Part shown: positions 7,731 to 13,357 of the stretch, one piece after another | How positions within the stretch are numbered: the stretch's first letter is position 1 | How the letters are laid out: each line of letters starts with the position of its first letter | Assembly (NCBI GenBank): GCA_035761505.1 | Contig: DASTQX010000267.1 | Location: 1 to 14,402, forward strand | Direction of reading: 5' to 3' | DNA: 14,402 nt | Source of the DNA: JAIVJM01 sp035761505 | GTDB lineage: Bacteria > Acidobacteriota > Blastocatellia > Pyrinomonadales > Pyrinomonadaceae | The notes under the pieces: generated by a model | The model's database searches: none | The model's input: only the letters and a program-made list of their open reading frames with translations | Told to the model about the DNA's origin: nothing | Translations under genes and position numbers: made by a program

Positions 7731-8183
7731 TTACTTATAAAAGAGCCGCTTGACGACCCGGTAATCCGCCTTCGAGACGGTATAAATAACATCCTTCCCC
7801 AGTTCGGACTCTCCGCCCTCCAGTTCTCCCTCGTGAGGCTTGCGCTTGGCCCTGAAAAGTACGAGGTAGTTATCTCCGCTCTGGCGGAAGTCCACGACGT
7901 AATTCTCGACCCGCTTTTTCTCTTCGGGGATGAGGGACTCGGCTTGCATGGCGGCGTGCGCCGCTAGGAAAGCCTTCATGTATTCCCCCTCCAGAGAAAG
8001 CTGCGCGGGGGTTTCCAGAGGATCGTCCGGTGACGGTGTGTCGTTCACTTTGGCGATGGTTTGCTTCCCCCTTTGAGCTTGAGGTTGCGCGTTCTGGCCC
8101 CTCACGTCCGAGGTCGCGGAGCAGCTCACGAACAACAAGCTCAAGAGGAAAGAGACGGTGACGATGCCGATGACGTTTTTCAT
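7731..8183 (-). CDS. Small lipoprotein, candidate RHS immunity protein
   Basis: The 150-aa product has a lipoprotein signal: MKNVIG, a hydrophobic core (residues 5-19) and the lipobox-like FVSC with C21 as the lipidated residue (F at -3 is slightly off consensus). The mature part begins with a Gln/Pro-rich linker. A compact alpha/beta region follows, ending VENYVVDFRQSGDNYLVLFR and YTVSKADYRVVKRLFYK; it shows no catalytic motif. ATG 8183 overlaps the TGA of the RHS C-terminal reading frame (ATGA, 8180-8183), and GAGGA lies about 10 nt upstream. Such coupling directly after a toxin-like RHS tip is the arrangement of immunity genes. A lipid anchor would place it where it could block a periplasmically acting toxin. 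That role is inferred from position; the sequence itself matches nothing I can name. Confidence 0.8.
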   Translation of the reverse strand: MKNVIGIVTVSFLLSLLFVSCSATSDVRGQNAQPQAQRGKQTIAKVNDTPSPDDPLETPAQLSLEGEYMKAFLAAHAAMQAESLIPEEKKRVENYVVDFRQSGDNYLVLFRAKRKPHEGELEGGESELGKDVIYTVSKADYRVVKRLFYK

Positions 8184-8905
8184 GGGATTGGCGTCCTCGC
8201 CCTCAGGTTGCTCACTCTTCCCCTCTGCGAGCCCGCGATGACGGCAGGATCGAACCTCCTTATTCTACCACTCGGCGTGGCGAGGAAACTAGGTACGACG
8301 TGGCCGCTCGCGATGCTGCGATTATTGGCGTTGATTCTGTCCGCCGGGGAGAAGTTTTCGTTGTCGTATAACGGGTCGAAGGCGGCGTGCGTGTGGTAAG
8401 TGCCGACCCTCGTCGTCCCCGCACCGCAGGACGACGGGACGGACGAAGCGTTAGTCCCGATGGAACCGTCGGCGGCGTTCGGGATGGTGTAGGTGAGCGA
8501 GCCGTCGGCGCTCTCGCAGATGCTCCCGGCGTACTCGCGGTTGTCGGTGATGGACTGAGAGTTGAACCTCCGTAAAGCGGCGATGGCGGCGTCGGTCAGG
8601 CTCGGAAAATCCCCGCGCCTGCGCCGCCGCACGCCCAGCCCCGTGGCCTGAAAGCTGTTGCCGCTGTTCGGGTTCCATCCGGGAGTGCCGAGTATGGTGC
8701 CGCCCCCGATGATGAGGGAGAGTCCTCCCTGCACCGTCGAGAGCACCGACCCGGCGATTTGGAACACGCGCTGCACGCCGGGGTGAAACGCGGAGGTGAT
8801 GAGGGCCGCCGACATGCCCGCCAGAATGATTCCGGCTTTGAGGAAGCCCGCCGCCACCTCCGCAACTTCGATGGCCGCCCAGTAGAAGGCGAACCCGGCC
8901 ATCAC
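8180..8905 (-). CDS. RHS C-terminal tip: hydrophobic helices plus DUF4329 / JAMM-like domain
   Basis: This is the in-frame C-terminal part of a broken RHS protein. GTG-ATG at 8905-8900 would give 241 aa, but this is probably an internal point of the original gene, not a true start. Residues ~1-75 are two or three hydrophobic helices (GFAFYWAAIEV, AGIILAGMSAALITSA, GGLSLIIGGGTILG). Then comes a domain resembling DUF4329, common at RHS ends. It has NREYAGSIC, a JAMM-like HTH followed by FSPAD (GTYHTHAAFD then NENFSPADR), and FLATPSGRIRRFDP. H-x-H plus S-x-x-D with an upstream Glu is the zinc-binding layout of JAB/MPN peptidases, so a peptidase-like toxin is possible. The stop TGA 8182-8180 overlaps the start of the lipoprotein gene. 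The frame change joining it to its upstream half is described in the next entry. Confidence 0.65.
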   Translation of the reverse strand: MMAGFAFYWAAIEVAEVAAGFLKAGIILAGMSAALITSAFHPGVQRVFQIAGSVLSTVQGGLSLIIGGGTILGTPGWNPNSGNSFQATGLGVRRRRRGDFPSLTDAAIAALRRFNSQSITDNREYAGSICESADGSLTYTIPNAADGSIGTNASSVPSSCGAGTTRVGTYHTHAAFDPLYDNENFSPADRINANNRSIASGHVVPSFLATPSGRIRRFDPAVIAGSQRGRVSNLRARTPIP

Positions 8906-8929
8906 TCCGAGGGCGATGCCGACCGGGGC

Positions 8930-9430
8930 GGTTGACGCGGTTCGTCGTCTGGTCGAACGACATTGCCCCCAGCCCGTCGCGCGGGACGGAGAGACCGTTC
9001 GCCGGGGAGTAGGGGCTCATGCCCTGCAAGTTGAGCGACGCCTCCTCGCTGTAGACGAAGCCGTCGCGCACCGCCGCGCGGCCACTCGAAGCGACGATGC
9101 TCGTCCAGAAGTCCCAGCCGCCCTGATCGGGGTTGCGGTTGAGGTAGGCTTTGTAGAGGTCGAAGACGTAATCGCGGTCGGAGCGGTTGCGGGCCGTGTA
9201 CTCCGCCGAGCCGAAGAGCGTGTCGCCCATGCTCTTCAACTGCGCCACGAGTTGCGCATTGCCTTGCCCGTAAGCGGCCCGCATCGCGTTCGTCCACTGT
9301 TGGAGTTCGCTGGTGTTGGGCTGACGGTTTAAGGACGCCTGATAAAAGTTGCGCACCGTTGCTCGGCGGTCTGCGAGAAGGTGTTCCAGCGATTGCCGTA
9401 GCGGTCGTAGTGATAGCGCTGCGCCCAACT
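8930..9430 (-). pseudogene. RHS remnant: end of YD-repeat core plus DUF4214 module, frameshifted
   Basis: Reading the minus strand from 9430, the frame gives SWAQRYHYDRYGNRWNTFSQ, a typical RHS/YD repeat, and then runs into a stop. One base lost at 9359-9360 (AA where AAA would keep frame) shifts the sequence to TVRNFYQASLNRQPN and VFDLYKAYLNRNPDQGGWDF, the two-part DUF4214 pattern. It ends ...AMSFDQTTNRVN. There a run of four C (plus-strand GGGG 8925-8928) shifts the frame again. Removing one C yields NRPVGIALGVMAGF and joins it to the C-terminal tip. There is no ATG, GTG or TTG between the radical SAM stop (9482) and the YD repeat, so the piece has no start and lacks nearly all of the RHS core. 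It is an orphan cassette, or a gene broken by deletion. Both indels are in homopolymers, so base-calling error cannot be excluded. Confidence 0.7.
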
Positions 9431-9481
9431 TCGGGCGCGTAGAGTCGGTGCTGAGAGAGGTGCGCGGAGCGGCTCTCTTCG

Positions 9482-10978
9482 TTAAGCGTTGGCGGGTGCG
9501 CCCAACGACGACGCCCCCGCCGCGATGCCCCTCATTGTGAGCTTGGGCGTCGTCGCGGCGGGAGGGCTCAGGTACTGAAGGGGGATGCGCAGCTCTTCCA
9601 TTTTCATTCGATCCCACTGCTCGATGGGGTCGAGCCCGGCGATGTACTGACGCTCCGCGTTGCCGATGGGGTTTCTCACGTTCAGGATTTCGGGGCCGGA
9701 GGCGAGAATCACTTTCTTGTAGTTGGGCATCCGACTTGCCCGGAGCTTGGAACGATAATGACGCGCGACGTTGGTCAGGCTCCCCAGTTGGCGGCAGAGC
9801 CTCTGGAAGTGCTCGACGACCTCCGAGGGCTCCATCCCTAAGGGTCTGTGGCAGAGCGTGTAGCCGTCGTAGTCGCGGCTCACCGTGCCGGGCAGTATCC
9901 GCCCCTCGCGCGCGAGTTGCCGGTAGAAGGGCGTCTCCGGGTACGGGCAGACGATGCCCATAAAGGTGATGTTGAAGTACTGGAGGTCGGCGAGGTATTC
10001 GGGCAGGCGTTCGAGATACTCGCTGGTGTCGCCGTCCGAGCCGACGAGCAGGCCGAACGAGAGCATGATGCCGTTCTCGAAGCAGCGGCGGATGACCCTG
10101 TCCACTTCGGAAATCTTGTTCTGTCCCTTGTTCATCGCCTTGATGGAGTCGGGGTTGAGCGATTCGAGGCCCGTGTAGACGTAGCGGCATCCGGCTCGCG
10201 CCATCAGGCGGACGGTCTCCTCGTCCTTCAGGACGTTGAAGGTGAGCGCGCAGCCCCAAGTCTTCTTCAAGGGCAGCAGAGCCTCGCACAACTCGCGCAG
10301 GTAACGCGGGTTGCCGCCGAGGTTGTTGTCGAGGAACGAGAAAGAGTTGTCGAGGAGCCCGAAGTAGTTCTTGTTCCAGCTCATCTTGAACTTGATTTCG
10401 TCGACGACGTGCCGGACGGGCCGGTAACGATACTTCTCGTGCCCGGTCAAAACGCAAAAGTTGCAGGTGAAGGGACAGCCGCGCGAAGCCTCGATGCCGG
10501 GGAGCCGGAGGCAGTTGGTGCGGAAGTCTATGAGGTCGTAGCGGTAGGGCTTGATGGCGGCGGGGCCGCTCGATGCGAGGCCGTAGCGCTTCCGCAACTG
10601 CCCGCGCTCGAAGTCTTCGATGAGCGCGGGGACGTTCGACTCCGGCTCGCCGGTGACGACCGCGTCGAAGTACTGCTCACAGTCGTCGGCGAAGTGGACG
10701 GCGTGCCGCCCGCCCGCCACGGTCTTGACGCCGCGCTGGCGCAGGAGCGTCGAGAGCACCTTCGTGTGCTCGTAGTAGGAGTGGAGGTAGGAGAAGAAGA
10801 CCAAATCCCATTCGCGGTCGAGCGGAATGTCCGCCTCTTTCTCGTTGTAGACCTCGACCTCCGCGTGGTCGGGGCACAGCGAGGCGATGAGTTCCGGCAC
10901 CGACGATTGCATGACGCCGCGCTCCTTGCGCGCGAGCCTCGTCGGATGTGTGTAGGTGCTGATGACGGCGATCTTCAT
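9482..10978 (-). CDS. B12-binding-type radical SAM enzyme
   Basis: This predicted 498-aa cytoplasmic enzyme starts at ATG 10978, which has GGAGG at 8-nt spacing; the upstream in-frame ATG at 11044 has no such site. Residues 1-125 form a Rossmann-like cobalamin-binding-type domain (MKIAVISTYTHP, WDLVFFSYLHSYYEH, VKTVAGGRHAVHFADD, AVVTGEPE). The classical DxHxxG cobalamin motif is not evident. The radical SAM core begins at IEASRGCPFTCNFC with cluster cysteines C168, C172 and C175 (CxxxCxxC). Later YVYTGLESLNPDSIKAMNKG and GIMLSFGLLVGSDGDTSEYL match the Gly-rich and SAM-contacting strands. The family includes methylases and lipid- or hopanoid-modifying enzymes. A fatty acid hydroxylase-family gene and a desaturase gene lie upstream on the same strand, so a lipid substrate is a reasonable but unproven guess. 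Confidence 0.9.
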   Translation of the reverse strand: MKIAVISTYTHPTRLARKERGVMQSSVPELIASLCPDHAEVEVYNEKEADIPLDREWDLVFFSYLHSYYEHTKVLSTLLRQRGVKTVAGGRHAVHFADDCEQYFDAVVTGEPESNVPALIEDFERGQLRKRYGLASSGPAAIKPYRYDLIDFRTNCLRLPGIEASRGCPFTCNFCVLTGHEKYRYRPVRHVVDEIKFKMSWNKNYFGLLDNSFSFLDNNLGGNPRYLRELCEALLPLKKTWGCALTFNVLKDEETVRLMARAGCRYVYTGLESLNPDSIKAMNKGQNKISEVDRVIRRCFENGIMLSFGLLVGSDGDTSEYLERLPEYLADLQYFNITFMGIVCPYPETPFYRQLAREGRILPGTVSRDYDGYTLCHRPLGMEPSEVVEHFQRLCRQLGSLTNVARHYRSKLRASRMPNYKKVILASGPEILNVRNPIGNAERQYIAGLDPIEQWDRMKMEELRIPLQYLSPPAATTPKLTMRGIAAGASSLGAPANA

Positions 10979-11067
10979 AACTGCGGCCTCCGCTTCGATG
11001 TTCCTGATTGTCGTTGAGAACTGCCCTTGACTTTCCGCGCGCAAGGGGGGCTCACCGGCCCGCGCCC

Positions 11068-11703
11068 TTACGCCCTGCTTCGTTCGGCCACTCCCGGCGC
11101 GTGCCGTCTCTTCTCGATGTGGAACGTGCCGAAGAGGTAGTCGAATAGCGGCGAGGTGACGCCGTAGCGGAGGGTCGCGTCGTAATGGTGGTGTTGCAGG
11201 TGGTACTTACGGAAGTAACGGATGAGGCGCGCGCGCGACGTGCCGTGGTGTGCCTGAAAGTCGAGGTACTCGTAGAAGAAGTAACCCGCCATGAGGCCCG
11301 TATAGAGGTAGGTCGTCGCCTGCCAGCTCCCCGTCGCGGCCCACGCCAGCAGGCAGTAACCGAGGCAGACGGGCACGCTCTCGCTCAGTTGCACGTTGAG
11401 CCTCTGGAGCGAGTGCGGGTCGGCGTGGTGCCGGAGGTGCGTCAGGTTGCCGGGCAGGTTGAAGCCTTCCGCGCGGGGCTCGCGGTGCAAGACCCAACGG
11501 TGCACGACGTACTCGTAGAGCCCCCACGTCAGGAGGCCGACGAGGACGAGCGCCGACGCGGCGGGCAGAGATAAAGCCCCGCTGCGGGCAGCGGCGAAGT
11601 GCATCAGGGCCAGCACGAAGATATAAAAGATGAAAGGTTTGTAGAGCTGAAACTTGTTGACCTGAAGGTTGCGCTCGCGCCTTGTTTGCTTGACTCGATT
11701 CAT
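11068..11703 (-). CDS. Fatty acid hydroxylase / sterol desaturase superfamily membrane protein
   Basis: This 211-aa integral membrane di-iron protein has the histidine clusters of the superfamily: HRWVLH (H68, H73), HLRHH (H89, H92, H93), AHHG (H152, H153) and YHLQHHHYD (H168, H171-H173). Hydrophobic segments lie at about residues 22-40, 47-64, 112-122 and 130-146. The family oxidises an unactivated C-H, often hydroxylating a fatty acyl chain, sterol or carotenoid. The ATG at 11703 gives a basic N-terminus (MNRVKQTRRER) before the first helix; its ribosome binding site is weak (GGGTG). It lies 89 bp upstream of the radical SAM gene in the same direction and may be co-transcribed with it. The desaturase further upstream is separated from it by a terminator-like stem-loop. 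The substrate is not determinable. Confidence 0.88.
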   Translation of the reverse strand: MNRVKQTRRERNLQVNKFQLYKPFIFYIFVLALMHFAAARSGALSLPAASALVLVGLLTWGLYEYVVHRWVLHREPRAEGFNLPGNLTHLRHHADPHSLQRLNVQLSESVPVCLGYCLLAWAATGSWQATTYLYTGLMAGYFFYEYLDFQAHHGTSRARLIRYFRKYHLQHHHYDATLRYGVTSPLFDYLFGTFHIEKRRHAPGVAERSRA

Positions 11704-11805
11704 GTTTACACCCGCCCGGAGTTCAATGTCGTCACGATGAAAGACGGAAGCCCGTTGTCCGAATTTGATGAGGGCTGTTTGTCGAATTACCTGCTCGAAA
11801 CTTAA

Positions 11806-11838
11806 ACGCGTGATTCAGTCGCAAACTGAATCACGCGT
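11806..11838 (-). terminator. Perfect 14-bp stem-loop after the desaturase gene
   Basis: ACGCGTGATTCAGT and its exact complement flank a 5-nt loop (11820-11824). On the minus strand the stem is followed by TTAAGTTTCG, a broken U-rich tail. It lies 85 nt downstream of the desaturase stop and upstream of the hydroxylase start, so it most likely ends the desaturase transcript. The perfect symmetry would also suit a protein-binding site upstream of the hydroxylase gene. Confidence 0.65.
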
Positions 11839-11922
11839 CATGCATCTTCGTCTTAAAATTCGCACGGGCCTCCGTCTTCGCACATCCTTCGACTTCGCCA
11901 ACCGACAGGACGCGCGAAACCG

Positions 11923-12894
11923 TCACGCGGCCCGAAGGTCTTCGCCGTCGCGCCGGAGTTCTTCCCCGCGTGGTTCAATGTGGCCGGACACAACCGCGAC
12001 GCGAGCGGTCGCCTGAGCGGTGCGCTCCCGCCGCAAAGAGAGCCGCGGCTCTTGCAGGTTCCACGCGAGCCCCAGTGCGCCGAGCAAGCGAATGACTAAG
12101 TAAGAGAGGTCTAACTGGTGCGCCCCGAACCCGTGGCGGGCCGAGCGCGGGTAGGCGTGATGGTTGTTGTGCCACCCTTCGCCGAGCGCGAGCAGCCCGA
12201 CCCACCAGACGTTGCGGCTGCCCTCTCTGGTCTCGAAAGAGCGCGACCCGAAACGCGCGTCGTGGCAGAAGGAGTTGACCGCGTAGGTGCTGTGCATCCA
12301 GCAGACGACCGGCAGAAAAAAGACGAGAGGGACGGCGCTCCAACCGAGGGTCACGCCGACGAGCGAGACGGCGACCGCCTGCGGGACGAGACGGTAACGG
12401 ACGAGCCAGTGATAGTAAGCGTCGCCGCTCAGGTCTCGGCAGTATTTGCGGTAAGCGAGCGGGTCGGTCGAGGTGTCGTCCGCGATCCAGAGGATGTGGC
12501 CGTACCAGAAGCCGCGCCGGGGCGAGTGAACGTCGCCCTCTCGGTCGCTGCGCCCGTGGTGGACGCGGTGGTTAGCCACCCAGAGCAGAGGGCTCCCCTG
12601 ACCCGTGAGCATCGCCACACTCACCAACATGTATTCGAGCCACTTCGGACACTGGAAAGACCTGTGGCTCAAAAGGCGGTGCAGGCCGATGGTCGTGCTG
12701 AACCCGATTGACAGGTAAGTGACGAACGCCAGCGCGACGTGGGCGGCGCGCACCGGCAGCAAGAAGGCCGAGGCGGCGACGAGATGCACCAGACACAGAT
12801 AGACGACGACGAGATAATTGACCTTGAAACGCGCCCGCCCCGTTTGCCCGACACCCTCCACCCGCTTTTGAATCTCCTTCACGTTCCCATTCAT
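11923..12894 (-). CDS. Membrane fatty acyl (delta-9 type) desaturase
   Basis: This 323-aa integral membrane di-iron desaturase would introduce a double bond into an acyl-CoA or lipid-bound acyl chain. The three canonical histidine boxes are present: HRLLSH (H72-H77), HRVHH (H109, H112, H113) and HNNHH (H242, H245, H246, in GEGWHNNHHAYP). Hydrophobic segments lie at about residues 27-47, 51-70, 88-100, 170-200 and 262-277. The C-terminus after EPRLSLRRE is a charged tail of some 30 residues. ATG 12894 is preceded by AGAGGT at 6-nt spacing, which supports the start. Length and motif order match bacterial stearoyl-CoA-type desaturases. It seems to be its own transcription unit, bounded by a palindrome-bearing upstream region and a downstream stem-loop. 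It may supply unsaturated chains for membrane fluidity. Confidence 0.92.
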   Translation of the reverse strand: MNGNVKEIQKRVEGVGQTGRARFKVNYLVVVYLCLVHLVAASAFLLPVRAAHVALAFVTYLSIGFSTTIGLHRLLSHRSFQCPKWLEYMLVSVAMLTGQGSPLLWVANHRVHHGRSDREGDVHSPRRGFWYGHILWIADDTSTDPLAYRKYCRDLSGDAYYHWLVRYRLVPQAVAVSLVGVTLGWSAVPLVFFLPVVCWMHSTYAVNSFCHDARFGSRSFETREGSRNVWWVGLLALGEGWHNNHHAYPRSARHGFGAHQLDLSYLVIRLLGALGLAWNLQEPRLSLRRERTAQATARVAVVSGHIEPRGEELRRDGEDLRAA

Positions 12895-12967
12895 CCCATG
12901 ACCTCTGCTCGTTACTTGCCGACCGGGAATATTGAAATCAACTGCGCGGGGAGAGGTTTTCAGTTAA

Positions 12968-12979
12968 CCGCACGTGCGG
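12968..12979. promoter_or_regulatory. 12-bp palindrome upstream of desaturase, candidate operator
   Basis: CCGCACGTGCGG is a perfect dyad about 75 bp upstream of the desaturase start, and it abuts a second small palindrome, GTTAAC (12963-12968). Desaturase genes are often under a TetR-like fatty-acid regulator that binds such dyads, so an operator is possible. A single copy in GC-rich DNA is weak evidence. Confidence 0.3.
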
Positions 12980-13093
12980 CCCTTGACTCGGACAACCGAC
13001 ACGCTCCCTCCACTTACCCACGACCCTTAACGCGCAGAAAGGCGTCGTCGTGCATCAGCTTGGAGGTGATTTAATTGCGGAGGAGTTTCAACA

Positions 13094-13252
13094 GTGTCGA
13101 ACCGGCAATCGTTCAAGGCGACGGCTGAAGCACCCGGACGGCTCAAACGTGAGCCGCGTGCTTTGAAGAATAGGGGCGGCACCGTCACGTTTTTCGCCTC
13201 TGACCGGGGTGAAGACTTTCGCACCGGAACCGGTTCTCTCAACTCACAATAA
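13094..13252 (+). CDS. Possible small protein of 52 aa (GTG start)
   Basis: GTG 13094 is preceded by GGAGGAG (13079-13085) with an ideal 8-nt gap, and a 52-codon frame runs to TAA 13250-13252. The product starts MSNRQSFKATAEAPGR and is basic and hydrophilic, with no hydrophobic segment or known domain. Its stop overlaps an ATG (TAATG) that opens a signal-peptide-like frame, so it could be a leader peptide coupled to the next gene. The internal hairpin at 13139-13156 lies inside it. The main support is the ribosome binding site. Codon use is not clearly coding, so chance is a real alternative. Confidence 0.3.
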   Translation: MSNRQSFKATAEAPGRLKREPRALKNRGGTVTFFASDRGEDFRTGTGSLNSQ

Positions 13253-13357
13253 TGGCGAAAATTTTGTATCCCTTTCCCCACGTTGTTGCTATTATCTGCG
13301 CGCTCTTGCAGCCCATAACGGGCGGATTCGTTCGACGGGCGAACTCCGCAGAGCCTC

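Larger units (their letters stand above)
12895..13357. other. Intergenic region between desaturase and the right-edge gene
   Basis: This divergent 463-bp stretch holds the upstream region of the desaturase with a 12-bp palindrome (12968-12979) and two good Shine-Dalgarno sequences on the plus strand (GGAGGTGA 13062-13069, GGAGGAG 13079-13085). It also holds a possible 52-codon gene, a 7-bp hairpin (13139-13156, CGGCTCA/TGAGCCG, loop AACG) and a signal-peptide-like segment (13252-13401). No tRNA or known riboswitch was recognised. Confidence 0.6.

Noticed and set aside
8451..10457. Long 668-codon minus-strand open frame
   Set aside because: It is mostly an out-of-frame reading of the radical SAM gene (Arg/Pro-rich, no domains). 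Only its 8930-9360 part is meaningful, as the DUF4214 segment of the RHS remnant.
9848..11017. 389-codon plus-strand open frame
   Set aside because: Antisense shadow of the radical SAM gene in GC-rich DNA. The radical SAM gene has its cluster cysteines and a good ribosome binding site.
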